A stretch of DNA of 64,000 nucleotides from Shinisaurus crocodilurus (lineage: Eukaryota > Chordata > Lepidosauria > Squamata > Shinisauridae), in contig CM037879.1 of NCBI GenBank assembly GCA_021292165.1, forward strand, positions 265,169,160 to 265,233,159. Reading direction: 5' to 3'. The notes below the pieces were generated by a model, which made no database searches, was not told where the DNA came from, and saw nothing but the letters and a program-made list of their open reading frames with translations. Shown piece after piece: positions 44,301-47,030 of this stretch; within the stretch, counting starts at the first letter, position 1; each line of letters opens with the position of its first letter. The position numbers were made by a program, and so were the translations under genes.

Positions 44301-46042
44301 GCCCCACAAGCTCTGTCAACAAAATTGCCAGGTCTGAATCATCTGTATATTAGTACTGTGCTTTGAAGCATTTCTCTCTACCACCTGCTGGTTCTTGCTA
44401 GAATAAAACCCTTGATGCCTCTTTTTCTTTGTCACAGCAATACGCTGAATCTCTCCCTCTCCTGCATGCCCTTGCCATTGTTAATAGTGTTGGCTCACTG
44501 TTGCTTTGCAGCCCTCTGTTCGTTCTGCAGGCTATTTTACTGGTACTGTTCAAATTTTGCTACTTTTTATCAGTCTACCACAGGGGTGGAGGACCTGTGG
44601 CCCTCCAGATGTTGCTGGACTCCAGCTTTAATCAGCCCCAGCATGTCCAATGATCAGAGATGATGGGAACTGTAGTCTAACAACATCTGGACAACCACAG
44701 GTTCCCCACCCCAGCCTACAGGTTGTGTGTGTGTGTGGGGGAAGGGTTGTTTCTCCTTTCAAAAACAATTGGAGTATTGTTTTGTTGGTACTGATGCTGA
44801 AACAGAGCCAGTTGGATTTGCAAGCATCGTTGATTTTGATGATCAATATATGTATCATCCATTCAAATGCATTTCTGTAGTGCTACTTATTACAATATAA
44901 TGATTGTCCTTTGTTACAGTTTATCTTCATTTTCCTCACCTTCATGCATTTTGAAGCAAATTATTCCTCTCTGGCTCTCATTAGCCCACTTCCCTTTTTT
45001 GAGTTAGTTGCCCTTTTTAGGTAAGCCAAATGCATATTTTTAAATTTTAGTGTTCCTGTAGTCAGTCATATTGCAAAATTCATATAGTCTGAACATGCGT
45101 GTACCTTGATCTAGTTGTCTTTTTTTGGTCTCAAATAGATGTAAAACCAGTACAGTACTTGTATTCGGTTCCTGATACAAGTAATTCCCCACCCCCACCC
45201 CAGCACTGGCATTAATCTCCACGTCAAAAACCAAACAGTGCATTGAGGCACCTTCAAGACTAATAAAGTAATTCTAACATAAGCTTTCATGGACTAGAAT
45301 GCACTTCATCAGATGCATGAGGTGTTTTCCTAAGGTGGCAGGTGTGGTATATGTACACATGGGTGTAGGGGGGAGAAAGAGAGAAATGAAAAACAAGCTC
45401 ACAGACAGTGACAATAATGGTAAAGCTTAATATGTATTTAAAATAAGTACAGTTGACTACTGCTTACATTTTCTCTCATTTCCTGCCAACTGAGGATACT
45501 TCTTGCATATGATGAAGCTGATTCTAGTGCATGAAAATTTGTACCATAACAATTTAGACTTTAAGGTGCTACAAAATGCTTTGGGGTGTTTTCTCTCTCT
45601 CTCTCTGCAACAGACTAAAATAGCTACCCCTTTGGAAATATTGCAGGTATTCAACCTTCCAGTTTTACATTTCAGATCCAAGAGAAACTTGCCACTGTCT
45701 TCTCTGCCTTTTCTGTTTGTTTTTTCTCCTTTCCTCATGCATGCTAGTCAAGCAGAAACTGCAGTAATGCTCTGTGCCTTTCCCCAGACACATATGCCTG
45801 GACATCAAGAATATTCCTCCTCACCAGTATTCCAGATGCCGAGGACTTCGGCCCGACAGCCCTCAGCGCCACCTGCTCAGCCTCCACACAACAGCCACCA
45901 GGGCACGGGGCTCTGCTACAACACCAGCTCCACTGAGGACCTCCAGCCGGGTCACTCTTCTGCCTCTCTCATCAAAGCAATCCGAGAGGAGCTTCTCCGG
46001 CTCTCTCAGAAACAGACCATTGTGCAGAACCTCCAAAGCTGA
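4473..46042 (+). CDS. KIAA1549: KIAA1549, 3' portion (12 coding exons; 5' half outside the window)
   Basis: Joined exons: 4473-4650, 10555-10736, 23166-23369, 25977-26101, 30434-30639, 32105-32328, 33480-33624, 35222-35527, 38239-38291, 39231-39376, 41751-41905 and 45788-46042, all with GT-AG introns and compatible phases. The product is the C-terminal ~725 codons of a single-pass membrane protein of the KIAA1549 (UPF0606) family; the human protein is about 1,950 residues. The order is ectodomain end, transmembrane helix (10599-10667), then a long basic and proline-rich cytoplasmic tail ending in a conserved [15 protein letters not shown] helix. Human KIAA1549 is linked to photoreceptor function and is the 5' partner of BRAF in pilocytic astrocytoma fusions. 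TMEM213 lies downstream in opposite orientation, as in human, which favours KIAA1549 over its paralogue KIAA1549L. The exon at 23166 contains an apparent 1-base frameshift. Confidence 0.93.
4730..5049. mobile_element. hAT-type non-autonomous element
   Basis: The right end reads GTTCAGCACCCCTG, the inverse of the CAGGGGTG start seen in other hAT elements here. The left end GGTGCAGAACCTAAGGCC is its degraded partner. The body is rich in GGGGCC and CCCGCCC words. The target duplication could not be confirmed. Confidence 0.6.
5050..5940. other. intronic DNA with a (CA)n tract at 5380-5414
   Basis: A microsatellite of about 17 CA units lies at 5380-5414. The rest shows no recognised exon or repeat. 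Confidence 0.6.
5941..6125 (-). mobile_element. degraded tRNA-derived SINE of the Sauria type
   Basis: On the minus strand it shares the TTGCTTTGAGGATAAAATG-like body and the AAAAGGGCAGGATAAAAAT tail of Sauria SINEs, but is much more diverged than the copies at 4163 and 18155. The B-box region is barely readable. Confidence 0.55.
6345..6690 (-). mobile_element. LINE-derived 3' fragment, family not resolved
   Basis: Homologous to 11750-12060: both share GACAGTCCCTGCCCTCAGG, TTACAATCTAAAAGACAT and CCAGTTCTTAGTTTCAAAG. The poly-T-like left end suggests a retroposon on the minus strand. No reverse transcriptase frame remains. Confidence 0.5.
6691..7772. other. intronic DNA, no feature seen
   Basis: No recognised exon, RNA gene or repeat family. 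Confidence 0.45.
7777..7880. mobile_element. palindromic TTAN-target MITE, 104 bp
   Basis: The cleanest copy of this family. Perfect TTAA lies on both sides (7773-7776 and 7881-7884), and the ends GGGTGCAATCCTATGC and the inverse fold over a GCTGGGGCATGCTGGG core. Confidence 0.85.
7885..9245. other. intronic DNA, part possibly a degraded DNA element
   Basis: About 7960-8200 resembles, weakly, the interiors at 23853-24260 and 25473-25915 (the shared words are CTCTCTGCCCACCAGGATGC and CTCTTCCCC). The remainder to 9245 shows nothing recognisable. Confidence 0.35.
9254..10239. mobile_element. hAT element, copy 2, with transposase remnant
   Basis: CAGGGATG/CATCCCTG ends are flanked by an 8-bp duplication with one mismatch (GGGACAGC at 9246-9253, GGGTCAGC at 10240-10247). 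CGAGTC repeats sit inside both ends, as in copies 1 and 3. A long GGCAGGCAGAGGCAGCC-type purine-rich region (9525-9700) and an AATAAA-containing stretch are shared with copy 1. At 986 bp it is the longest readable version of the coding-derived subtype. Confidence 0.87.
9770..10036 (-). pseudogene. hAT transposase C-terminal (dimerisation domain) remnant
   Basis: The minus strand encodes an open segment with [19 protein letters not shown] followed by [18 protein letters not shown]. That is the hallmark block of the hAT C-terminal dimerisation region: a small-residue/SERVFS-like motif, then R-x-R and a FLKxN ending. The catalytic and zinc-finger regions are absent, so it is a relic inside a non-autonomous element. 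Copy 1 at 736 keeps only the last 32 or so residues. Confidence 0.8.
10309..10447. mobile_element. hAT-type MITE (CCTTCCTCAACCTGGTG family)
   Basis: Inverted-repeat element: the left half reads CCTTCCTCAACCTGGTGTCC and the right half is the inverse, ATTGGGGAAGG. It has a ...TGGACTGCAACTCCCATCA core. The same family recurs at 10786, 21591, 22380, 52150, 60893 and 63727. Confidence 0.7.
10555..10736 (+). CDS. KIAA1549: KIAA1549 exon: transmembrane helix and stop-transfer
   Basis: The acceptor CTTTTACAG ends at 10554 and the donor GTAATG starts at 10737. The exon is 182 nt, enters in phase 1 (completing a proline codon) and leaves in phase 0. It encodes [15 protein letters not shown], a 23-residue hydrophobic helix from [10 protein letters not shown] to IIIILYW (10599-10667), then [17 protein letters not shown] and QQRQK. 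The basic KLCR after the helix is a stop-transfer signal, placing the following exons in the cytoplasm. Two hAT MITEs sit within 250 bp on either side and leave the splice sites untouched. Confidence 0.95.
10786..10922. mobile_element. hAT-type MITE
   Basis: Near-symmetric inverted repeat: CAGTGCCCTCCGGATGTGCTG on the left half and CAGCACATCTGGAGGGCACC on the right, with a CAACTCCTATCATCCCC arm. It starts 50 bp after the donor of the transmembrane exon. Confidence 0.7.
10923..11745. other. intronic DNA with a MITE-like inverted repeat and an ATTT tract
   Basis: 11105-11235 resembles a short inverted-repeat element (TGACATCAGTGGGAC and GTCCCATTGATTTTA). 11466-11530 is a (TTTA)n tract followed by an L2-like ACCGCCCATCAGCCAAAAGG. 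Nothing else was recognised. Confidence 0.45.
11750..12060 (-). mobile_element. LINE-derived 3' fragment, second copy
   Basis: Same family as 6345-6690, sharing GACAGTCCCTGCCCTCAGG and CCAGTTCTTAGTTTCAAAG. The class is not resolved. Confidence 0.5.
12061..12744. other. intronic DNA, no feature seen
   Basis: No recognised exon or repeat. Confidence 0.4.
12745..13110. mobile_element. putative hAT-type MITE with internal inverted repeats
   Basis: The right end GTTACACACCCCTG is hAT-like. The interior has GCTTGTTTTCAAGC and repeated AGCTAAATTTGGCC / AAATTTAGCTTG arms around a CACTCTGTAG word present twice. The left end is blurred by a G run at about 12758-12768. Confidence 0.5.
13111..13589. 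other. intronic DNA, no feature seen
   Basis: No recognised exon or repeat. Confidence 0.4.
13598..14695. mobile_element. hAT element, copy 3, with CpG-rich foldback interior
   Basis: CAGGGATG/CATCCCTG ends are flanked by a perfect 8-bp duplication GGAAGATG (13590-13597, 14696-14703), with the same subterminal CGAGTC repeats as copies 1 and 2. Only about 130 bp at each end is shared. The interior (13733-14575) is unrelated: very GC- and CpG-rich and made of nested inverted repeats. These include ~35-bp arms at 13730-13830 and ~58-bp arms centred near 14399. The GAGGTGAGGGCGGCGG strand at 14520-14575 pairs with 13840-13870. Long frames through it are composition artefacts. Confidence 0.87.
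14769..14897. mobile_element. palindromic TTAN-target MITE
   Basis: Ends GGGCGCAATCCTATGCATG and the inverse, with a GCTGGGGCATGCTGGGAG core. TTAA on the right (14898-14901); the left flank has changed. Confidence 0.75.
14904..15404. other. intronic DNA, no clear feature
   Basis: A faint tRNA-SINE-like phrase (GTAGCAAGCATGTTTTACATG) at about 14960 is too diverged to call. Confidence 0.35.
15405..15600 (+). mobile_element. old LINE-like interspersed repeat
   Basis: Matches 35692-35840 in several words: CCAACCAGAT, GAAGC, TGCAATAGCACC, TTCCCCA and AGGCATACTGCCT. A dispersed, diverged family is clear. The class is probably CR1/L2, which is inference. Confidence 0.5.
15601..16920. other. intronic DNA, no feature seen
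   Basis: 1.3 kb without a recognised exon, RNA gene or repeat. Confidence 0.45.
16924..17130 (-). mobile_element. CR1 LINE 3' end
   Basis: The minus strand ends in the CR1 terminal repeat (read here as CATAGAATCATAG). It carries the 3' coding end seen intact at 51490-51690, including GGTGCAGCTGGACAGCCAT and the GGGAGGTGGTGG region. Confidence 0.85.
17131..18154. other. intronic DNA, no feature seen
   Basis: Nothing recognised apart from a short (CA/TG) hairpin-like tract at about 18087-18150. Confidence 0.4.
18155..18398 (-). mobile_element. Sauria-type SINE
   Basis: Reverse copy of the 4163 element, full length: AATAAA-type tail (as TTTATTTATT), ACCCCGCCTTTTTTCCTGC, the CCCTGTGAGGTAGGTTAGG body, B-box complement GGACTAGAACCCGG and the head ending CCACACTGGCTC. 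Confidence 0.88.
18488..18770. mobile_element. hAT-type element (GGGGTCCCCAATCTTTTTGAG)
   Basis: Starts CAGGGGGTCCCCAATC and continues with a GTGGGCACA-type body (GGGCACATTTGGAATTTTG) that I recognise from hAT MITEs of reptiles. The right boundary is approximate and no target duplication was verified. Confidence 0.5.
18771..19640. other. intronic DNA with a (GATA)n tract at 19270-19298
   Basis: Seven GATA units at 19270-19298. 19389-19440 holds a fragment resembling the MITE at 278-498 (ATAATGCTAAATCATGG). Nothing else was seen. Confidence 0.5.
19655..19895. mobile_element. hAT-type element fragment (GGGTTGGGGAACCTCTTTCAG)
   Basis: Same start as the element at 23736 (GGGGAACCTCTTTCAG, then GGGGGCTGCATT). 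The right end is not clear. Confidence 0.5.
20076..20108 (+). mobile_element. very short tail fragment of a CR1 or 5S/CR1 SINE
   Basis: CTTCCAACTCTATGATCTAT followed by GAAATCTATTAAA matches the tail of the SINE at 61283-61438, with nothing upstream. This is an extreme 5' truncation. Confidence 0.6.
20374..20568 (-). mobile_element. degraded tRNA-derived SINE
   Basis: The minus strand keeps ACAACCCTGTGAGGAAGG (plus-strand reading), AGGTCACCCAGTAAG and a B-box-like relic. More diverged than the 18155 copy. Confidence 0.6.
20569..21021. other. intronic DNA, no feature seen
   Basis: Nothing recognised. Confidence 0.4.
21030..21520. mobile_element. hAT-type element, 491 bp
   Basis: Starts CAGGGATGGAGAAC and ends GTTCCTCATCCCTG, with an 8-bp duplication matching at 7 of 8 (GCTTATAG 21022-21029, GTTTATAG 21521-21528). 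Interior GC-rich and non-coding. The ends differ from the CGAGTC family beyond the first 8 bases. Confidence 0.78.
21591..21747. mobile_element. hAT-type MITE
   Basis: Left GCCTTCCCCAATCTGGTGCC and right AGCACCAGGTTGGGGAAGGC are inverted ends; member of the 10309 family. Confidence 0.72.
22380..22524. mobile_element. hAT-type MITE, symmetric copy
   Basis: Inverted ends GCAGCCTTCCCCATCCTGGT and the inverse GGGGAAGGCTG, with arms CCTCCAGATGTGTTGGAC and TCCAACACATCTGGAGG. Good hairpin potential. Confidence 0.78.
22525..23165. other. intronic DNA with a long polypyrimidine tract before the exon
   Basis: No repeats recognised. 23128-23158 is a CT/T-rich stretch that forms the polypyrimidine tract of the acceptor at 23165. 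Confidence 0.6.
23166..23369 (+). CDS. KIAA1549: KIAA1549 exon with an apparent 1-base frameshift
   Basis: The exon runs from the acceptor ...TTTCACAATGTAG to the donor GTCAGT. It reads [18 protein letters not shown] then [17 protein letters not shown] in phase 0, then meets TAA at 23277-23279. One base further on, the frame continues as [17 protein letters not shown] to KNVRHRGR, the expected family sequence, and joins the next exon correctly. The exon is 204 nt; 203 would keep frame. The extra base lies within CCCAGGTACCAATT (about 23265-23276) and is not in a homopolymer. It may be an assembly error or a true allele; the other exons show no decay. This is the first cytoplasmic segment after the membrane. 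Confidence 0.9.
23370..23727. other. intronic DNA, no feature seen
   Basis: Nothing recognised. Confidence 0.4.
23736..24305. mobile_element. hAT-type element, 570 bp, with a nested GGGAGCAATCCTATGG element
   Basis: Ends CAGGGGTGGGGAACCTC and GAGGTTCCCCACCCCTG are perfect inverted repeats. The duplication is TCTTATAT (23728-23735) against TCTTATTT (24306-24313). From about 23853 the sequence switches after TTAA to GGGAGCAATCCTATGG, with an interior homologous to 25473-25915 and running to about 24260. A TTAN-target element therefore appears to have inserted into the hAT element. Confidence 0.78.
24306..24644. other. intronic DNA, no feature seen
   Basis: Nothing recognised. Confidence 0.4.
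24645..25010 (-). mobile_element. L2-type LINE 3' end
   Basis: Begins with (TTTA)n at 24646-24667, then an A-rich minus-strand 3' UTR, ending near AAAAAGGTCTTAGCCTGGTG, the L2 phrase also seen at 42767 (AAAGGTCTTTGCCTGGC). Confidence 0.65.
25089..25240 (+). mobile_element. old CR1-like fragment
   Basis: AAGCAGTACTTCCTTTTATC and TGCCTTGAACCTATTGCC parallel GTATTTCTTTTTATCTGTCC and TGAATCTACCACC at 37500-37530. Confidence 0.5.
25473..25915. mobile_element. non-coding DNA element, GGGTGCAGTCCTATGG ends
   Basis: Left end GGGTGCAGTCCTATGGA; right end TCCATAGGATCATTCCCCC, its imperfect inverse. The interior is shared with 23853-24260: GGGAGGAGCAGTGGAGGC, TTGTATCCTGGCC and CTCCAGTCTCCTCC. It ends about 60 bp before the next KIAA1549 exon. 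Confidence 0.65.
25977..26101 (+). CDS. KIAA1549: KIAA1549 exon: serine-rich cytoplasmic segment
   Basis: The acceptor GTATCTGCAG precedes the exon and the donor GTATGT follows. The exon is 125 nt, enters in phase 2 (completing an arginine codon begun in the frameshifted exon) and leaves in phase 1. It encodes [20 protein letters not shown] followed by [22 protein letters not shown], a hydrophilic, probably disordered stretch rich in potential phosphorylation sites (inference). It is less conserved than its neighbours, as expected for this part of the family. Confidence 0.9.
26102..27186. other. intronic DNA, no feature seen
   Basis: Nothing recognised. Confidence 0.4.
27187..27392 (-). mobile_element. 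tRNA-derived SINE, second family
   Basis: On the minus strand the head reads GGCCATAGCTCAGTAGCAC, then GCTTTGCATGTAG and CCAGGTTTCACC, an A box and a B-box-like element of an alanine-type tRNA. The far end reads ATAAGGCAGCTTCATATG. It is distinct from Sauria SINEs. Related fragments: 60629-60868 and 61440-61540. Confidence 0.75.
27393..28159. other. intronic DNA, no feature seen
   Basis: Nothing recognised. Confidence 0.4.
28160..28575. mobile_element. composite of MITEs with TAATGCTAAACCAT-type ends
   Basis: Words of the 278-498 MITE occur repeatedly in both orientations: TAATGCTAAACC at 28168, TAGCATTATATCCAAACC at 28296, GGACATAATGCTAAACTATGG at 28434 and TGTTATGTCTGAACAAGGCC at 28557. 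The arrangement suggests two or more overlapping or nested copies. Confidence 0.55.
28576..29439. other. intronic DNA with a (GA)n tract at 28972-28993
   Basis: A 179-codon minus-strand frame spans this region but passes through the GA repeat and has no family resemblance. An AATAAATAAAGG at 29186 could belong to an LTR-like fragment, but nothing else supports this. Confidence 0.4.
29440..30092 (+). mobile_element. L2-type LINE 3' end with decayed coding region
   Basis: Conceptual translation in two shifted frames gives phrases typical of the L2 reverse transcriptase C-terminus: [27 protein letters not shown] and [14 protein letters not shown]. The 3' UTR has CCACCCAGAGAGCTTTGGC and ends in AATAAATGAAATGAA. 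It is broken by stops and frameshifts. Confidence 0.82.
30434..30639 (+). CDS. KIAA1549: KIAA1549 exon: conserved basic cytoplasmic segment
   Basis: The acceptor TGTAATTCAG precedes 30434 and the donor GTAATC follows 30639. The exon is 206 nt, phase 1 in and phase 0 out. It encodes [20 protein letters not shown] then [20 protein letters not shown] and [11 protein letters not shown]. The [14 protein letters not shown] and [15 protein letters not shown] blocks are strongly conserved family signatures, and NKINKE continues into the next exon as a helical basic region. Confidence 0.95.
30960..31060. repeat. alternating purine-pyrimidine tract
   Basis: About 100 bp of TGTGTATGCACATGCATGC-type alternation on both strands, a potential Z-DNA former. 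Confidence 0.7.
31122..31213. mobile_element. short palindromic MITE
   Basis: TATCCAATGCTAGTCCTACG and the inverse TAGGACTAGCATTGGAT flank a TAGACCCATTGAAATGAATG core. Non-coding. Confidence 0.65.
31214..32104. other. intronic DNA with CACG-rich microsatellite
   Basis: (CGCA)n / (GCAC)n at about 31717-31757 and a G run at 31272-31282. Otherwise nothing before the exon. Confidence 0.5.
32105..32328 (+). CDS. KIAA1549: KIAA1549 exon: basic helical region
   Basis: The acceptor TTTCCTTTAAAG precedes 32105 and the donor GTAAGA follows. The exon is 224 nt, phase 0 in and phase 2 out. It encodes [20 protein letters not shown], then [15 protein letters not shown], then [18 protein letters not shown] and a PTVFIEPRK end. 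The run of charged heptad-like residues ([19 protein letters not shown]) suggests a coiled or amphipathic helix (inference). A 40-bp GA tract starts 8 bases after the donor. Confidence 0.95.
32336..32375 (+). repeat. (GA)n microsatellite next to a splice donor
   Basis: Polypurine GA repeat beginning immediately after the GTAAGAAT donor of the preceding exon. Confidence 0.9.
32600..33022 (+). mobile_element. L2-type LINE 3' end
   Basis: Contains GGAGACCGGCTCCAGGTGCC, AACAGCAGGGCCTTTTCGGT, TTGTGGAATGCTGTCTCC and a CCCCTTGAGTGGGCAGGC 3' UTR ending in AATAAATAAA. Frames broken. Confidence 0.75.
33150..33345 (-). mobile_element. L2-like LINE 3' fragment
   Basis: Minus-strand 3' UTR: TTATTTATTGGTCACTCTCC, CGAAGCTCTCAGAGAGGC, then A-rich DNA and GGCAAATAAAAAGGTTTTTC. 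Confidence 0.55.
33480..33624 (+). CDS. KIAA1549: KIAA1549 exon: basic SPKQRRRHQ segment
   Basis: The acceptor CTTTTCATAG precedes 33480 and the donor GTATGT follows 33624. The exon is 145 nt, phase 2 in (completing a serine codon) and phase 0 out. It encodes [20 protein letters not shown] then [20 protein letters not shown] and NNSAYI. The [11 protein letters not shown] cluster resembles a nuclear-localisation or acidic-lipid-binding patch (inference). [10 protein letters not shown] is a family signature. Confidence 0.95.
33769..33905. mobile_element. hAT-type MITE
   Basis: GCAGGGATAGTGAATGTTTG on the left and GGAGGGCCACACAATCCCC on the right, with GGAGTTGCAGGCCAGCAACA. Ends loosely inverted. 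Confidence 0.6.
33950..34490 (-). mobile_element. L2-type LINE 3' half
   Basis: The minus strand carries the L2 3' region. Recognisable plus-strand phrases are GGAGGGAGTTCCATAGTCGG, CACATAATGCTTTATATGTC and CAGCACAAGCACCTTGAAC. No intact frame. Confidence 0.7.
34491..35221. other. intronic DNA with one small hairpin
   Basis: GCCCTGCTAGATAGA and TCTATCTAGTAGGGC (34498-34532) form a 15-bp arm hairpin. Otherwise nothing recognised before the acceptor. Confidence 0.45.
35222..35527 (+). CDS. KIAA1549: KIAA1549 exon: proline-rich segment with conserved helix
   Basis: The acceptor TTCTTTTATAG precedes 35222 and the donor GTAAGC follows. The exon is 306 nt, phase 0 at both ends, and the largest exon in the window. 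It encodes [40 protein letters not shown] and FALVAPSSQ, then a low-complexity Ser/Gly/Pro stretch ending [12 protein letters not shown]. The [19 protein letters not shown] core is highly conserved and likely forms a helix used for binding (inference). Exon symmetry means skipping would not shift the frame. Confidence 0.95.
35692..35840 (+). mobile_element. old LINE-like interspersed repeat
   Basis: Second copy of the 15405 family: ACCAACCAGATCCCTATGG, GCAATAGCACCTTCC and AGGCATACTGCCTCTC. Confidence 0.5.
35968..37161 (+). mobile_element. L1 LINE, 5'-truncated with 5' inversion
   Basis: Flanked by a perfect 11-bp target duplication GTTACATCTGC (35957-35967 and 37162-37172). From about 36330 the plus strand encodes the C-terminus of L1 ORF2: [28 protein letters not shown] and [15 protein letters not shown]. 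After the SINE at 36760 it resumes as [20 protein letters not shown]. It ends in an A-rich tail. The 5' part (35968 to about 36312) is in opposite orientation and encodes adjacent upstream ORF2 sequence ([20 protein letters not shown]). Twin priming produces this structure. Confidence 0.88.
36760..36906 (+). mobile_element. 5S rRNA-derived SINE with CR1 tail, nested in L1
   Basis: The head GGAAAGCTAAGCAGGGTCAA, then GCCTGG and TACTTGGATGGGAGACC, matches vertebrate 5S rRNA from about nt 28 to 93 and includes its A box and C box. The tail GAGCAGGGGGTTGGACTCG continues to CTTGTAGGCTCCTTCCAAC, which is the CR1 3' end seen at 51615-51680. A short duplication AAAGCT brackets it within the L1 ORF2 frame, so it inserted after the L1. 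Confidence 0.85.
37378..37900 (+). mobile_element. old CR1-type LINE fragment
   Basis: Phrases such as TCCATAAATTTGTCTAACCC, GTGAATTCCACAGTTTAACT, TTGTACAAAGTATTCCAAGT and GGAATTTGCCTTTTTCC are those of an old CR1-like family of amniotes. No frame remains. Confidence 0.65.
37901..38238. other. intronic DNA, no feature seen
   Basis: Unique-looking sequence up to the acceptor TTTTTTCAG. Confidence 0.45.
38239..38291 (+). CDS. KIAA1549: KIAA1549 short exon (53 nt)
   Basis: The acceptor CTTTTTTCAG precedes 38239 and the donor GTAGTT follows 38291. Phase 0 in, phase 2 out. It encodes [17 protein letters not shown] plus two bases of an arginine codon. The YxxxGMTPPT motif is the family signature at this position. 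The exon is too short for frame-based detection and was placed by splice sites, phase and the conserved motif. Confidence 0.88.
38292..39230. other. intron, no feature seen
   Basis: 939-bp intron without recognised repeats. Confidence 0.5.
39231..39376 (+). CDS. KIAA1549: KIAA1549 exon: [15 protein letters not shown] segment
   Basis: The acceptor GCTCTGCCAGCAG precedes 39231 and the donor GTACTT follows 39376. The exon is 146 nt, phase 2 in and phase 1 out. It encodes [28 protein letters not shown], then [20 protein letters not shown]. The final block is a strongly conserved family motif. A CAG three bases upstream offers a NAGNAG-type alternative acceptor (CCAGCAG), which would add one residue. 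Confidence 0.92.
39521..39617 (-). mobile_element. 5S rRNA/CR1 SINE, 5'-truncated
   Basis: On the minus strand it starts at TACTTGGATGGGAGACC (5S C box) and continues through CCTCCTCTACTTTCCTGC, GGGGGTTGGACTCGATAG and CTCCTTCCAACTCTATGATC. The order is the same as at 36760 and 61283. Confidence 0.8.
39618..40667. other. intronic DNA, no feature seen
   Basis: Nothing recognised. Confidence 0.4.
40668..40908 (-). mobile_element. Sauria-type SINE
   Basis: Full-length reverse copy, closely similar to 18155: (TTTA)n, ACCCCGCCTTTTTTCCTGC, GTGAGGTAGGTTAGGCTG, GGACTAGAACCCGG and CCACACTGGCACC. Confidence 0.88.
40909..41449. other. intronic DNA, no feature seen
   Basis: Nothing recognised. Confidence 0.4.
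41454..41572. mobile_element. palindromic TTAN-target MITE
   Basis: Flanked by TTAC on both sides (41450-41453 and 41573-41576), so the 4-bp duplication is real but not strictly TTAA. Ends GGTGTAATCCTATGCAAG and the inverse. Confidence 0.82.
41751..41905 (+). CDS. KIAA1549: KIAA1549 exon: glycine-rich segment
   Basis: The acceptor TTTGCTTTTAAG precedes 41751 and the donor GTGAGT follows 41905. The exon is 155 nt, phase 1 in (completing a glycine codon) and phase 0 out. It encodes [40 protein letters not shown] and [27 protein letters not shown] is conserved across the family. The true frame starts at the acceptor; a longer frame through the intron is not coding. Confidence 0.92.
42131..42231. 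mobile_element. hAT-type MITE
   Basis: GGACTCCAATGCCCATCAGC and GGGAGTTGTAGTCCAACAACA form the arms; AGGTTCCCCACGGCTGC on the right. Confidence 0.6.
42232..42549. other. intronic DNA, no feature seen
   Basis: A C run at 42297-42306. Nothing else. Confidence 0.4.
42550..43025 (-). mobile_element. L2-type LINE 3' end with a partly open frame
   Basis: The minus strand keeps an open stretch with [40 protein letters not shown] and a 3' UTR including GGCTGTAATCCGCCCAG (complement). This is the C-terminal region of an L2 reverse transcriptase protein and no host gene. It extends to about 43120 in the same frame. Confidence 0.82.
43026..44579. other. intronic DNA, no feature seen
   Basis: 1.5 kb without recognised exon or repeat. 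Confidence 0.4.
44580..44712. mobile_element. hAT-type MITE
   Basis: CAGGGGTGGAGGACCTGTGG on the left and the inverse CCACAGGTTCCCCACCCC on the right are near-perfect inverted ends, with CCAGATGTTGCTGGACTCC and AACAACATCTGGA arms. Confidence 0.75.
45235..45615. repeat. inverted pair of a dispersed repeat
   Basis: 45235-45315 (CATAAGCTTTCATGGACTAG, CACTTCATCAGATGCA) and 45505-45615 (ATGAAGCTGATTCTAGTGCA, TTTAAGGTGCTACAAAATGC) are the same family in opposite orientations, about 190 bp apart. A further fragment is at 63664-63716 (GAGTCTTGTAGCACCTTGAA). The pair sits just upstream of the last coding exon and could pair in pre-mRNA (inference). Confidence 0.55.
45788..46042 (+). CDS. KIAA1549: KIAA1549 terminal coding exon
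   Basis: The acceptor GCCTTTCCCCAG precedes 45788, and the stop TGA is at 46040-46042. It encodes 84 residues: [20 protein letters not shown], a Pro/Gln-rich linker, [20 protein letters not shown] then [18 protein letters not shown]. The C-terminal block is nearly invariant in the family and predicts an amphipathic helix. A longer frame starting at 45503 runs through intron and is not coding. Confidence 0.95.
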   Translation, partial: THMPGHQEYSSSPVFQMPRTSARQPSAPPAQPPHNSHQGTGLCYNTSSTEDLQPGHSSASLIKAIREELLRLSQKQTIVQNLQS

Positions 46043-46640
46043 TTTGTCGTGTCCTTGCAAATCTGCCAAGTTATCTGCTTCCCATGGAAGCTAGACTCAG
46101 AGGAAACCAGCAAGAGCCTGTTGTTCTTCTGTCAGAGGAGTGAGCATGTACAATACCAGTGATTATTACACAAACAGAAAAGAACTCCCCAGCTGCAGCA
46201 GCTCAAGAGAGAGACTTGTGTGTGGATGGGAGGGAAAGCCGGGAAGGCATAGCAAGCGTTGACACACAGGCATCTTTTCACTTCCTGCTTTTAGGTATTA
46301 TAATTGTGCTTTGGCTGGGACTGTTCAATTCAGTGACAGTTCTGGTCCAGAACCCAAACACTGCAAAGAAGACAATGCCATCCCTTAAGATGGCAATGCA
46401 TTTGAACACGAGACTCTTGGTTTGAGGAAGGGAAGCCAAGTTTGCAAGATGGAATTAGTTGTTGTTTCACGAGAGGCTACAAGAATCCCACGGTTTCAAA
46501 CTTCCTTGGGAAGGTGGATTGTGTGTGCTGCTGATGTGTTTTTCTTAAAATACACAAGAAGCAGTGTCGAACCTGTTCAAGCAATTACTCTAATGAAAAC
46601 ATTGTAAGACTCCTCAAATAAAGGACTTGGAGCAACTTGT
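46043..46640 (+). other. KIAA1549: KIAA1549 3' UTR (proximal)
   Basis: Follows the stop codon without recognisable repeats. The first canonical polyadenylation signal is at 46617-46622. Mammalian KIAA1549 has a 3' UTR of several kilobases, so the transcript may continue beyond this, for example to the signal at 48467. Confidence 0.6.
46617..46622 (+). terminator. KIAA1549: candidate polyadenylation signal AATAAA (KIAA1549)
   Basis: AATAAA 575 bases after the stop, followed about 30-60 bases later by a T/GT-rich stretch (TTTGTTGTTAAATATTG). Confidence 0.55.
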
Positions 46641-47030
46641 TAAAACAGAACAATAATCTTTGTTGTTAAATATTGCTCTGTGCTTCCAAATGGAGCCATT
46701 CTCTGCACTCTTCCTTGTCGTTCTTCTGGTGCTGAAGCTTCAAAGTGTCCCTTCATCCTGATGTTGCAAAGTTGAAAAGATGGCCTTAAAAAAAAAAAAA
46801 AAAAGGCAAATGAACAAAAATGCAAGGATATAATCATTTATATTCATTCAGGCTGGGAAAACAAAATAATCCTCCTTTTAAAAAAAAAAGAAAAAAGCAA
46901 AGACTTACTTGGCATTAATAATTTATTGGTGAATGCATAGTGGATGGATTGATAAGTGGATGGAAATGTTCAGGGCAGTATCACAAGTGATACAGAAGAC
47001 ACTATCTACAGGGTGAGGAGCGCACAACCC

